From the NCBI RefSeq assembly GCF_024713975.1, contig NC_091105.1, positions 24,945,439 through 25,009,438 of the forward strand: a DNA stretch of 64,000 nucleotides, written 5' to 3'. The translations under genes were made by a program, and so were the position numbers. This DNA comes from Paralichthys olivaceus. Taxonomy: Eukaryota; Chordata; Actinopteri; Pleuronectiformes; Paralichthyidae. This document shows, piece by piece, positions 1-11,234 of this stretch. The notes below the pieces were generated by a model. It worked only from the letters and a program-made list of their open reading frames with translations, searched no databases and was not told the origin of the DNA. The first letter of the stretch is position 1, and each line of letters starts with the position of its first letter.

Positions 1-340
1 GTGCTATGTGTTGAATTAAGTATTTAGATCTTTTAAATTAGTAAAAGTACATAAGCAACAATAAAACATAAGTCTAAATGTAAGTATATTCATTGTGTGA
101 AATCTTTATCCTGATCTTAACAGCACAAGCGCTATAAAATAAATGTAGTAGAATGAAAATTAAATAATGAAAATGGAAATATGGTAACTACTTTACCACT
201 CAAGAGAGTTAAGTTATGTTTATTCTATCAAAACAGTATACTGCAAAAAAAAATAAAATAGATGACCTTCGAGTTCAGATCCAAAGGAAAGCAGGGTGAG
301 ACAGTCTCTGAACTCTCCTCTTCTATGTGGAACAAATGAT
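1..340. other. AT-rich stretch, no gene recognised
   Basis: No exon, RNA gene or repeat terminus could be recognised here. It may contain the upstream (U3) part of the gypsy LTR whose downstream end lies near 501, but no convincing LTR start was found. Confidence 0.3.
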
Positions 341-501
341 GGAAATAAAGAATAATAATCACTACTGTTTAAAATCCTGTGCCTCAGCCCGCCTTCAGCC
401 TGTTGCCTGCCTGCCACAAGCTTTTCATTAAAAACTCTGTTCATTTCACAAACTGTTCCTCTGTGTCTGCTTCCGGGTCCAGCCACAACAAAACTGTTAC
501 A
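341..501 (+). mobile_element. 3' part of a Sushi-like LTR
   Basis: This stretch carries an ATTAAA-type polyadenylation signal near 430 and ends in CTGTTACA at about 501. It lies directly upstream of a gag start, which is the position of the R-U5 part of a 5' LTR in Sushi-family Ty3/gypsy elements. The assignment rests on that position and on the resemblance of the end sequence. The 5' end of the LTR is not resolved. Confidence 0.45.
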
Positions 502-518
502 GAACAATCTGGCCAACA

Positions 519-2330
519 GTGGACCCAGCAGACATGGATTCCTTCCGTCAAGCCTTGACTGCTCAAGGTTAGTGGAACAGCATGAGTGGACTCTCTGCGA
601 TGTAGTGGACATGCTGCAGACTCTCAATGGCAACGTCATCCGGCTCAGCTCTAACTGGGATCAAGCATCTACATCGCTTCCTCCTCCCACGACGCCGCTC
701 CTGTCCCTCTCCTTCACCATTGGCCCAGCCTCCACGCCTCAGAGTGCCATTCATCCCCACACCGGAGCGCTACTCTGGGAAATTAGAGGCTTGTGATCGG
801 TTCTTGCTCCAGTGTTCTCTAGTGTTCCAACAACAGCCGGCGACATATCCTACAGATCAATCCCGTGTGGTTTTCATCATCGGACTCTTAACGGGTAAGG
901 CAGCTCAGTGTGCGTTGTGGGATAGGGGGTCACCCATTTGTCATTCATATCCTGCCAGTCCAGGGAAAAGAAGCAGCTAATCAGTTGATCACAGTACATC
1001 AGGGATTGAGATCAGTGGCGGAGTACGCTGTAGAATTTTGTATTCTTGCAGCACAGTCTGGGTGGGATGAGTTAGCGCTACAAGGGGTGTTTGTGTTTGG
1101 GCTAGCCAATTACCTTAAGGATGAGTTAGCGCCCAGAGACAGACAGCCTAGACATGCTCATATCCTTAATCGATAACTGCATCCATGCGTGCCGCAGGGA
1201 GAGATCTCAGCATAATCACTCCCCTGACACTCAAGCTCCACCCAGGCTAACATCCAGTCCCCAGTCAGATGATGTTCCCTCCCCAACGGCTTCCGCAAAC
1301 TCTCCACCTCTTCTCTCATCTGAAGAGTCCACAAGCTTGGTTGTGCTTGCCTCTCACCAGGGGAGCGCCAACTACGCCTGGTGGCAGCACTTTGTATTTA
1401 CTGCAGGAAACTTACTCATTGTTTGTCCATCACTGCCAAAAGAGAGGGTTCATCAGATATGAGAGAGGATCTGATGAGTCACACATGTGCCACCACTTCA
1501 CTCTCTCACTCACGCATGCAGCTCCATGCCACCCAAGCTTTTCACAGCATCACCATCCCCATCCTCGCCCTAGTGGACTCCTGAGCAGATGACAACTTCA
1601 TGGACACATCATAGGCCAACATTCCCCAGGAAGCCATCCCCTCTCCATGCAAGGTTAATGCACTAGATGGTAGGTTGTCCACATTACCCACCAGACAGAT
1701 CCGGTGGAACTGATTCTGTCTGGAAACCACTGTGCCCTCCTGCCCCTATAGTACTTGGTCAGCCCTGGCTAAAAATGCACAACCCTCACATTGACTGGTC
1801 AACCGGCTCTGTAACCAACTGGAGCCCCTTTTGTTATTCCCCCTGCCTGCCTTATGCCCAGAACCCCTCTCAGAATAGTCCAGCACCTACACCAGCCCCT
1901 CATGATCTCCCCCTTGTTACTCCTGAATACCATGATCTAGCTGAGGTTTTTGTAAATTAAAAGCTCAGACTCTGCCTCCACATAGGCCATACGACTGCGC
2001 AATAGTTCCCTGGCGCCCCCTCCCGTCCTGGCCTTTACAACTTCTCTTGTCCTGAGAGGGAAGCCATGGAGAATTATATTAAGGACTCCCTGGCAGCTGG
2101 ACTCATTCACCCATCCTCGTCGCCTGTAGGTGCAGGATTCTTCTTCGTGGCCGGGAAAGACGAAACACTTTGCCCATGCATTGATTTCAGAGGACTAAAC
2201 GATATCACCATTAAAAAGACCCTCACCCTTTAATTGACCCTGCCTTCGAGCCACTTCATCAAGCCTCAGTATCTAAACTAGACATTAAGGAACGCCTACC
2301 ACCTTATCCAAATCCAGAGACATACATAAA
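519..2330 (+). mobile_element. Degenerate Ty3/gypsy (Sushi-like) gag-pol relic
   Basis: Remains of one gag-pol reading frame are spread over several frames. The probable original gag start is now GTG at 519, with an in-frame ATG at 534. The gag core motif [14 protein letters not shown] lies near 870-915. The protease region near 1560-1610 reads ALVDS followed by an in-frame TGA at 1582-1584, so the catalytic loop is interrupted. A later segment with LVLGQPWL and HNPHIDWSTG (about 1750-1810) is typical of the linker after protease. The reverse transcriptase start, with [12 protein letters not shown], lies near 2180-2220 and decays by about 2330. RNase H, integrase and the 3' LTR are absent. 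This is a dead 3'-truncated copy; the Sushi assignment is from memory of family motifs. Confidence 0.75.
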
Positions 2331-2516
2331 GTACACATATGTAGAAAAATAAATAAAATTAAAAATAAATAAAAATATAAAATGTAAACATCAGACAGAA
2401 CCTAAGTTATACACATATAAATAGAGGAATTGCACTTGTGATATATATGGTAGAGAAAAAAATCATTGCACTGAGAGATTACATTTGAAACTGTGATATA
2501 TAATATATTGGAGATC

Positions 2517-4123
2517 AGAGATGGCGCCATACTAACGGGTGCCTGGTGTAGCAGCTCCCGGTATCACTGTCGTTTTTGTTTGTTTTTATTATGTTTATCG
2601 TGTATTTTTTATCTTCTGTATTTTGTCTCTGTGGATCACTGGGAGCCATGCCGGCAATACTCGCCAGTATTCTTTACAACCGCAACCAGCTGATAGCCCT
2701 GAATTACACCACCCTCTTGGCCGGAGAGAGACCCACCATACCAGAGGAGCTAAAGAGGAGACGGCGAGGCTGCATAGCGGGGGTTAAACAGAGGATGGAG
2801 AAGAGGAAGTTTAAGCCCTTCATCCCTGCAGTCATCACTGGAAACGTGAAATTGTTGGCAAATAAAGTGGACAAACTGGAAGCGCTCGCTAGGACACAGA
2901 GGGAGTACAGGAAGTCTAGAATCATGTGTTTCACGGAAACGTCACCGTTCCCGGCTTCCAGACGGTTCGAGCAGACAGAGACACCACCGCAACTGGCAAG
3001 AAGAAAGGAAGGGGCCTTGCCGTGCTTGTGAACAACAGGTGGTGTCACCCCGGGCACATCACTGTTAAAGAGCATTCTGCAGCCTGGACATCAAGCTTGT
3101 CACCGTCGGACTTTGTCAATATTATTTTCAGAGGGAGTTTACCAGTGTCTTCGCCATCACTGTTTATATTCCTCCATCTGGAAACGCAGAAGCAGCGTGT
3201 GACATCATCCACACTGTGTCTGCTGGATTACAAACACAACACCCTGGGGCCTTTGTCATCATCACAGGAGACTTCAACCATGTTTCTCTCTCATCCACAC
3301 TCCCAACCTTCTTCCAGTTTGTCAAATGTACCACCGTGAAAATAAGACTTTGGACCTGTTGTACGCAAATGTTAAGGATGCGTACAGCTCCACTGCCCTG
3401 CCACCACTGGGTAGGTCAGACCACAACCTAGTCCTGCTCTCACCATCATACAAGCCTGTGGTTCAGCAGCACCCAGTCACAGTGAGGACAGTGAGGAAAT
3501 GGTCTCCTGAGGCCATGGAAACACTGCATGGAGCGCTGGAGGCCACAGACTGGGATGCTCTGTATGAGCCACATGGTGAGGACATTGATGGCCTGACTGA
3601 CTGTGTCTCTGAGTACATTGAGTTTTGCCTAGGCAAAACCATCCCCACTAAAGAGGTGCGCTGCTACCCAAACGACAAACCGTGGGTAACCAGCGACCTG
3701 GAGGCCCTTCTCAATGAGAAGAAGAGGGCCTTTAGATCAGGGAACAGAGCAGCATGAAGGTCATGGAGAGACTGGTCCTGGCACAACTCAGACTGCGGTG
3801 CCCATCACAAGACCCCCTGCAGTTTGCATATCAGCCCCATGTTGGGGTTGATGATGCAATCATCTACCTGCTGCAGAAGGCTTACTCCTCCCTGGACAGA
3901 CCCAACACCTCAGTCCGGATCATGTTCTTCGACTTCTCCAGCGCCTTCAACACCATCCAGCCCAGACTGCTGAATGCCAAACTGGAGAACATGCAGGTGG
4001 GTGCTCCCCTCGTCACTTGGGTCGATGACTATCTGACGGGCAGACCGCAGTTTGTGATATTACAGAACTGCGTGTCTGATCGTCTGATCAGTAACACTGG
4101 GGCCCCCCAGGGGCCTCTTCACC
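2517..4123 (+). mobile_element. Rex1/CR1-like LINE, left part (split by an L2)
   Basis: The 5' end resembles the better copy on the minus strand at 29.3-33.2 kb, beginning with GATGGCGCC near 2523. Readable pieces in order are a basic N-terminal segment (LLAGERPTIPEEL, 2717-2755), an endonuclease N-terminus with LANKVDKLEAL, an endonuclease C-terminus with GRSDHNLVLL near 3410-3440, and RT blocks with FDFSSAFNTIQ near 3928-3960 and GAPQG at 4099-4113. Frames shift at several points. About 0.77 kb between endonuclease and RT is missing at 3750, compared with the other copy. The element stops in the middle of RT, where an L2 interrupts it, and resumes at 8374. It is inactive. Confidence 0.8.
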
Positions 4124-5330
4124 TTATATATGCTCCCCTTAGGCAACATCATGAGAAAGCACCACATACACTAAGACTGTTACGCAGATGACACCCAGCT
4201 ATACATTTCTCTGAGGCATGATGAATCTAATCACTTCAGGAATGTCTCAAGAACATCAAGGCCTGGATGACCCAAAACTTATTACTTCTACATTCAGACA
4301 AAACTGAGGTCATTGTAATTGGCCCTCAACATCTTAGAGAATCACTGTCTGAACAAATAGTTACCTTGGATGGTGTCAGCTTGGCCTCCAAGTCAACTGT
4401 GAGGAACCTTGGAGTTATTTTTGACCGGGACATGTCATTTGACCACCACATAAAACAAGTCTCATGGACAGCTTTCTTCCACCTGCACAATATTAACAAA
4501 ATTAGAAACATCCTGTCTCAGAAGGATGCTGAAAAACTAGTCCACGCATTCATTACCTCTAGATTAGATTACTGTAACTCTTTATTACCAGGAAATCGGT
4601 AAAAAGTCTCCAGTTGGTCCAAAATGCCGCAGCACGAGTGTTGACAGGAACTAGAAGGAGAGATCATATTACTCCTGTCTTAGCTTCTCTACATTGGCTC
4701 CCTGTAAAATTCAGAATAGATTTCTAAATCCTGCTCCTCACATTTAAAGCCCTTAACAATCAAGCCCCTTCACATATCAAAGACCTAACACCATATTATC
4801 CAAATAGAACACTTCGTTCCCAAAACACAGGCTCTCTTGTGGTTCCAAGAGTCTTTAAGAGTAGAACAGGAGGTAAAGCATTCAGCTACCAAGCTCCTCT
4901 CCTATGGAACCAGCTCCCACTCTGGGTTCGGGAGGCAGACACCACCTCAGCATTTTAAGTTAAACTTAAAACATTCCTTTTTGATAAAGCCTATAGTTAG
5001 TTCTGGATCAGGTGAGTCCTGAACCATTCCTTAGTTATGCTGCTATAGGTCTAGACTGCTGGGGGAACTCCCATCATGCACTGAGCACCTCTCCACTTCT
5101 CTCTTCGTCTCTCTGCCCCCCCACATTCATTAATTTATTTGTTTTAATACATGTCAATGACTATTTCACTTTGTACTCCCATAGTCTCTCTCTCTCTTTC
5201 TCTCTCATTTCAGAAATCTCTGACCCCGGAACCCCAGGACAACAACTTTTACTATTACTAATTACAATATTGCAGTAATTAATTATGATATCTAATGTGT
5301 CTGTTATCAATAATAATTAATAGTCTTTAC

Positions 5331-7985
5331 TAGGGATCGACCGATTATCGGCGTCGATTTTCAGCATTTTGACGCATATCGACATTAGCCCTTTTTTTAA
5401 TCCGAAGGCCGATAAGAGATTACCTCGAACCGGGTTACTTTGGCTCTGATGCAGCCCCGCCTCTCTGTCTGTAGTCTCTACTCTGTCTCCAGCATTGTCC
5501 CACCCACAGCACCACCTGATTGGTTACACACAGAGCCAGTTAACAGCCAATCAGCAGTGAGAGCTGTGCATGCACACTGGTTACACACACTGCAGAGAGG
5601 AGAAACAGTTTTGACGAGAGGAGAAGCTACGGAGAGCAGATATATGTTTCTGTAGCAGGATGAGCACTTTACCTTTGCTCTACTCCTGGTGTGGTTCCGT
5701 CCCTTTAATTGAGCCCCGGTGTATATAAGAGGGAGGGACCCTTAGTGCTGCCCTTTCGCAGCTGGTGCACACTTCCCCTTTCGGGTGACCTGGTCTCAGG
5801 TTCTGCAGACGCTCTGCACTCCTCTCTCCTCTCCTCCATTCACATCCGACAGCTCAGACAATGGTAGTGTCCGAAATGTTTGTTGGCTCCCTCTCTGCTC
5901 TTGGTGCCTCAACTACACAACGCTGACGTGATAGGCCGAAATCTCGGCACCTAGCCGACACGAGCCACGCCGCTCTGCACTCGGGACCGCTGCTGCTTTG
6001 TGGGGCTTCAACGTGCTGCCCGTGTGGAGCCTGTGCTTTTGCTCCTATTGAGGAAGATTTAGGAAATTGTTTGTTTTAAATCTGCCCTGTGCTGCTCAAA
6101 GCCTTTTTTCTTTGTTTTGAGTCTAGGTTAACATGATTTTTGTTTCTTTTCTTTTCATAAGCCAGCGTTAAAGTGTTTATTTTTGTTTGGTGCCTTATCA
6201 TTTAGATACATTTATTTGTACATGATTTTGGGATTCAACGCTGTGTTTATCGCAAAGTTTTGATTTATTTGTTTTGGTTGTTTATTTTTAGTGTTCTTTT
6301 GGTCTTCTATTCACCCTCCTTGTTTATTTTCCTTCATTTAGTTATTTTTCTGGGTTGTGTGCTCCAACCTGAGCCTGCAAGAGCTGTATACACTACTGGC
6401 AGCATTTCTTTTAGTGCACCCATAGCAAAGAGTAGGGGGATAGTGAGTGGGGTTTTCTTTGTTTAATAACTTTGGGTTTATTTTGATTTTCTAATAGATT
6501 ATTTGTGCGTTCTTATCATTTTGATATTTGTTATATATAGATATCATGTTTGTATATGGTTTCATGCTCCACTAACTGTTCCTCTCTGTCTGCATACTTG
6601 CAGGTGCTGAGGGCCTCACTGGTGGCGTGTGCGTGCGTGCGTGTGTCCGTCCTGTGGTGCTCCCACTTTAGTTAATGCCTGCACTCCCCTTAAACCATAG
6701 TGGTCCCAGCCCTGGAGGAAGCCTGGTGTTTTTGGTATTAATTAACAAGACTCCATTTTAGGGTAAATTCCTACTGCTCTTAATATTTATGACATAAACT
6801 TTTGTACATTTGATTGGAAACACGTCTCCTGCCTTCTCAGTATAACGAACTTGTGTTGTCCTTGGTTTAGAATATTTTAATTTATTGCTTTCCTTACACA
6901 TCTACTTGTTCTTTTCTTTTTTTCCCCGGGTTACACCCAGGGGTGGCATTGTTGGTTTTGGTTATTTCTTGATTTGAGTTAAATTATAATTTAAGTACCT
7001 CCTCGCTCGCCACATTTCGAAGGTAAGTTAAGGCAGCAAACTCTCCCAAAATTGTAAAACACATCCAGCCCTCTACAACTCTCAACTACTAGTAATGTTA
7101 CTGTGAGCCCAATAATGTTATATAAACATAAGCGGCAGCTCTGCTCGCTCGCAGTCCCTCCAGACGGGCTGCTGAACATATCCATATGGAAACAGTCCGT
7201 GTTAGTAGACTTATGTGTGTGGGTTAGACATCAAGTCCGATAATAACGGGTCTCTGTGACTGACGTGAGCTGAAGGTAGTAGGAGTGTATGTTGTGAGTT
7301 TAGGGGGCACGTCAGCCATAGCTGTAGTGTGTATGTATGTACGTGAGTGAGTGAGACTGCTGAACAGCGGGTCGCAGGGAGAAGGATCTAAAGTGCCTGT
7401 GTTTCGGCTACAACACCCTGCGGAACCGATCCGAAACCAGGCCAAATTTGTATCCACCTGCCTGGCAACCCTGGTCGCGTCTCACTTTCTACAGTGAGTG
7501 ACGCTGTACAAGTGCAACTCCTGTGGCCTGTCCCGTCATGCAGTGTGCCCACTCATAAAGCAGCCGCTGATGTGTTTTTTTCCACAGTCGAATATTAATT
7601 TTCACAATCGAATCTCCGTTTTTTTAAATATTCAAATATATATTTGAATTTAGAATATTCGTTGACAGCCGTAGAGTGAGTGAGTGAGAGAGAGATGCTG
7701 CTGAGCCTTGGAACTCCCTGCACTTTTTGTTAGACAATAGACATCTTTGTTTTAAAATTCTAAGAAAAAAAACCTTTAACATGTTATCTGAAAATCTGTT
7801 TAATAAACATATGCTTAAAGGCATTTAAACAAATTTAAGTGTTGGAGTTTGTATTATTCTAAATTTTGATGCCGACATTTTCACTTTTACTGCAAATGAA
7901 TATCGGCTCCAAATATCGGTTATCGGCCTCCTTGACTACTAATAATCTGTATCGACCCTGAATAAACAATATCGGTCTATCACTA
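5331..7985. mobile_element. hAT-type DNA transposon inserted in the L2, with 8-bp TSD
   Basis: The element is flanked by an exact 8-bp duplication, GTCTTTAC, at 5323-5330 and 7986-7993. Its ends are imperfect inverted repeats, TAGGGATCGACCGAT on the left and TAGTGATAGACCGAT as the reverse complement of the right. Eight-bp duplications are the hallmark of the hAT superfamily. No transposase frame is readable, so it is non-autonomous. An inner 1.36-kb segment (5651-7014) looks like a later LTR insertion; without it the hAT would be about 1.29 kb. Near 7600-7670 there is a second hAT-like motif (AATATTCGTTGACAGCC), possibly another relic. Confidence 0.85.
5651..7014. mobile_element. Candidate solo LTR inside the hAT element
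   Basis: The segment starts TGTAGC and ends GCCACA, giving TG...CA ends with a 5-of-6 inverted match. It is flanked on both sides by TTTC (5647-5650 and 7015-7018). A TATA-like box (GTATATAAGAGG) near 5730 is followed by pyrimidine-rich sequence, as in LTR promoters on the plus strand. Removing it joins the hAT sequence smoothly. A 4-bp flank can match by chance, so the call is tentative. Confidence 0.45.
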
Positions 7986-8373
7986 GTCTTTACACTGTTG
8001 TTCACTTTTTAACTAATCAGATCTGATACCTGATGGTGCTCAAGTGTCTTTCTCCCTCCCCTACTTCCCCCTCCCCACTATCCCTCTCTCTTCTCTCCCC
8101 TCTTTTCCACTCATCTCTCATCTCCTTCCCCCGTTTTCTTTGCTAACCCCAACCGGTCAAGGCAGATGACCGCCCAGATTGAGCCTGGTTCTGCCAGAGG
8201 TTTCTCCCTGTTAATAAGGGAATTTTTATCTCCACAGTCGCCAAAGTGCTTGCTCGTTGTGGGAACTGTTGAGTTTCTCTATATTTTGATTTTAAGGTCC
8301 TGACATTCTATGTAAAGTACCTTGAGATAATGTATGTTATGATTTGGCGCTATACAAATAGAATTGAATTGAA

Positions 8374-8445
8374 TTCACCACATACACTGCTGACTTTAAG
8401 TACTGCCCTGAGTCATTCTCTGATGACACGGGCCACTGTCGTGTG
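8374..8445 (+). mobile_element. Rex1-like LINE, right part after the L2 insertion
   Basis: The sequence ACATACACTGCTGACTTTAA and the FSDD-coding TTCTCTGATGACACGG match the RT region of the Rex1-like copy at about 30.68-30.76 kb (minus strand), exactly where the left part at 4123 broke off. Similarity ends at about 8445. The rest of RT and the 3' UTR are missing. Confidence 0.8.
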
Positions 8446-9480
8446 TGATACCCACAAAATAAGTGTTTTTGTTGCCATATTATTAATGTTTTATTTCCTC
8501 TGAGAGTCACTTTTTAATTAATTGCTATTGTATTATTTTTATTATAGTCTGTTTAATTCAGAATAAGATGTCACACAGAGAAACACACAATGACATGCTG
8601 TTGCGTGAAAAGGACACTGGGTGGCAGCACTTAGCGTTAGCGCCACTGGGACTCTTTGCAATGCATCGTGAAAGAATGAGCAACAGTTGTCTTACTTCTC
8701 TGATTTCTGTCTTATATTTCCAGGTCAGCTACTCACCTTTTCTGTGACTTCAGATGTTTATAAGCTAATATGAATCCCTGCTGATGTGTGGTCCAGAAGC
8801 TAAAAGCTTGTTAAGTGTGTGTAAATAAAGTAAAGTGTCACGGTACGTGATGATTGTAGTGTAGAAAATGGCATCCGATGCCGTAGCCAATTGTTTACTT
8901 TTATTGGTTTCTTTCGGGCTCCTAGGCATTTGTGGGTTATTACTGTATGTGTGAAAATCAGTTGTGTGTGTGTAGTGCATTGCTTTAAATGTTGAAGCTA
9001 ATGCAAATGTGCAGTTTGTTTTCCTATGGTGTAAATGTAAAAAAATTTAACTGCAAAGGAGATTTATTCTGTTGATTTAAGTGAGCACTTAATGTACTTA
9101 ACGTACTTTATGTACAGTTATATAAAGAGAGTACTCTTTCAATGAGAGAATAAAGATGTGTGAAAGGGCGAAGTACATACATGACTGATGATAGACAGAT
9201 GACATGATTAAAAGGGAACATGTTTATCTTTGGTTAAATACAAATTTTGATAAGTTTATTTCTTGAAAATATGTAAAAATAGACATTTAATGTGAATGTT
9301 ATCGAAAAATGGTTAATCCTAGTGCTGTAATTCAGGCAAAATAACAGAAATAATTCATGGTTGCAGTGAAAAAGTTAAAATGAATGTGAGAATAAAACAT
9401 AATCCAGATGAATGGAGAATGAGCAACAGGGCTCCTGCTTCTCTGATTTCTGTCTTATATTTCCAGAGGATATCTATATA
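8446..9480. other. AT-rich spacer with a duplicated 45-50 bp segment
   Basis: No gene is recognised. GAATGAGCAACAG followed by CTCTGATTTCTGTCTTATAT and TTCCAG occurs near 8675-8724 and again near 9418-9467, with near-identical sequence. The unit ends like a splice acceptor (pyrimidine tract then CAG), but no exon follows either copy that could be supported. Confidence 0.4.
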
Positions 9481-9489
9481 TCTGTCAGC

Positions 9490-10345
9490 AGGGACCAAGC
9501 CGGGACCCGCTACACGTGCACACTGCACACTTCATTATTATCAGGCTCAGTCTTTAAAGCAGCTTGTCCAAAATGCTTCAGCACGTGTTCTGACAAGAAT
9601 CCTGAAAATAAATCGCATTTCTCATGTATTAGCTTCACTACACTGGTGGGAATAGAATTCAGGCTTACTTGTTGTCCCTAAAGACTCTAAAAGTAGAGTA
9701 GGAGCCCGAGCTTTCAGCTATCAAGCTCCTTTCCTGTGAAATCATCTCCCACTTTCAGTTCATGAGGCAGACACCCTCTACGTTTAAGAGTAGGATTAAA
9801 ACCTTCCTTTATGAGCTATAGCTTTTAGTTAGAGCTGGTTAAGGTTTGTCTTCGACCTGCTCTTAATTATGCTATAGGTCTAGAATGTCGACACATGACA
9901 CATGGCACTTCTCTTTTCTCTTCTCCCTCCTTATCACATAAAAGAAATTGATCTCTCATCAATGCATGTTACTGACTTGACTTCTTCCCAGGAGTACCTT
10001 TGCCTTATCGTTCGCAGATCCAGCATTCATGGATTATGATGATATCGTGCTGGCTGATCATGATAGCAATCGCAGATCACGACGATGGATTATGATGGTG
10101 TATCCTGATCATGGTGGCCGCTGATCGTGGACTATGACAAGACTGCTTGATATACAATATTTCTCCTCAGATACTCTACCATTACTGACAATATTCCTAT
10201 ATTCATTTATCTCCCATCATGCTTCAAACTGTTTTTCCTTTCTCTTTTTGAGGGTTAAGGCCAGAGGATGTCACACCTTGTTAAAGCCATGAGACAAATT
10301 GTGATTTGTGAATATGGGGCTATACAAATAAAATTAGATTGCTTG
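9490..10345 (+). mobile_element. L2-like LINE 3' fragment (second subfamily)
   Basis: Near 9550-9650 the frame reads LVQNASARVLT and VLASLHW, which are RT C-terminal motifs of L2. Further pieces (SYQAPFL-like, about 9715-9740, and a KTFLYEL-like end near 9800-9820) follow in other frames. The 3' end at 10300-10345 has TGAGACAAATTGTGATTTG and GGGGCTATACAAATAAAATT. This differs from the 3' end of the L2 at 8.3 kb, so it is a different subfamily. Confidence 0.7.
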
Positions 10346-10354
10346 ATATTGTAT

Positions 10355-10465
10355 CACCTTCTGGTCTCCTTGCTGCATCAAGTCTACATTCAAATCTTCT
10401 GCATAAGACATCAGCTGCTGCCTGAGTTTTCCCTTCACCAGCTTCCAGAAAACTTCCATAACAAA
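10355..10465 (-). repeat. Unidentified ~110-bp dispersed repeat, copy 1
   Basis: On the minus strand this stretch can be read as an open frame containing [21 protein letters not shown] plus-strand copy at 21790-21899 is about 92% identical by eye. It begins where the L2 tail ends and is fused downstream (on the minus strand) of a LINE RT fragment. I do not recognise the family. Confidence 0.5.
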
Positions 10466-10469
10466 CACA

Positions 10470-10885
10470 TCTGCCAGCTGATCCGCACACACCTTGAGAG
10501 CCCAACCATGAATGTCATCAGGTCCAGGTGCTCTGTTTAAGTGAACTCCACACATCTGCCCTGAATATAACAGGTGGGCAGCAGTCCGGCATGGCCTCTT
10601 GTACCTCCACAGCCAGGGAGTTGCTCTCAAAGCAAGCACAGAAGGTGTTTAGTTCATCTAGGAGAGATGCAGACATCACCTCAGCACTGCTGGTCTTCCT
10701 TTTGCAGTCTGTAATGGTTTTTAGTCCAGCTCACTTGTTCATAGTGTTGCAGCCCTGGTAGTGAGACCCCACTTTGTTCCTGTCTCCTGGTACTGCTAAT
10801 AGCACACCCCGGAGTGCGGACCTGGACTTCCTGTACTGCTCCAAATCACTTGAGTTGTAGGCGTCGGCCCGTGCTTTAAGCTTGG
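10470..10885 (-). mobile_element. LINE fragment: endonuclease-RT linker and RT start (CR1/Rex1-like)
   Basis: Read on the minus strand it gives an AYNSSDLEQYRKSRSALR segment, then SLLDELNTFCACFE, then APGPDDIHGWALKVCADQLA, the order found just before and at the beginning of RT in CR1/Rex1-like LINEs. Frames are broken and the RT body is absent; the sequence runs straight into the unidentified repeat at 10465. Confidence 0.65.
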
Positions 10886-10939
10886 CTTGGGAGGACTACC
10901 AGTATGGCACAGAGCTGATCAGTCGCATCATTTTCATCA

Positions 10940-11230
10940 CTAAGATGGTGCCGCAAGAGTGGCAGCCTGTTACAGTGGCTCTAACCTCCCCTGTGTGTTT
11001 TTGTCTTATTGAGCAAATTTTTTGCTTTATTTTAAGCCTTACCTCAGTAGAGTCCGGTTATTATTATTTTAAATAATAACCGGACTCTTAAATACGGCAT
11101 CGGGCGACCCGTTCAGCCGGGGCTCCATTGTTTTCACCCACGACCAGCTGTTGGTGCTCAGCATACCCAGGCTACTCCCCACGGAAGGCCAGAGATCCCC
11201 TCTGAGATCAGAAGAAGAAAGCATAAGTTT
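10940..11230 (+). mobile_element. LINE 5'-end fragment
   Basis: AAGATGGTGCCGCAAGAG at about 10940 resembles the 5' end of CR1/Rex1-like LINEs. After a hairpin-containing stretch, the frame near 11130-11220 reads [12 protein letters not shown] and PLRSEEES, resembling the N-terminal region of such elements. The fragment is on the opposite strand to its LINE neighbours on both sides. Confidence 0.4.
11049..11088. repeat. Perfect 17-bp inverted repeat
   Basis: The arm at 11049-11065 (AGAGTCCGGTTATTATT) is the exact reverse complement of 11072-11088, separated by a 6-nt loop. It lies within the LINE 5'-end fragment. Confidence 0.9.
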
Positions 11231-11234
11231 TTCT

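Larger units (their letters stand above)
4124..8373 (+). mobile_element. L2 LINE, 5'-truncated, itself split by a hAT element
   Basis: The left half (4124-5322) encodes the RT C-terminal region in broken frames: [11 protein letters not shown], the catalytic-site segment [11 protein letters not shown] near 4190-4210 (after an in-frame stop), and the conserved C-terminal stretch to KPYS near 5000. The right half (7994-8373) is the L2 3' UTR, with the AGGTTTCTCCCTGTTAAT segment, TTGAGATAATG and a (GAATT)n-like tail. The same order is seen uninterrupted in the L2 at 50.4-54.1 kb. The hexamer TTCACC occurs at both junctions with the Rex1-like LINE (4118-4123 and 8374-8379), which could be a target duplication or microhomology because L2 itself has TTCACC at this point. 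Confidence 0.85.

Noticed and set aside
4099..4191. A single chimeric Rex1-L2 reverse transcriptase
   Set aside because: The Rex1-like sequence resumes at 8374 after the L2 tail, so this is a nested insertion and the fused frame is accidental.
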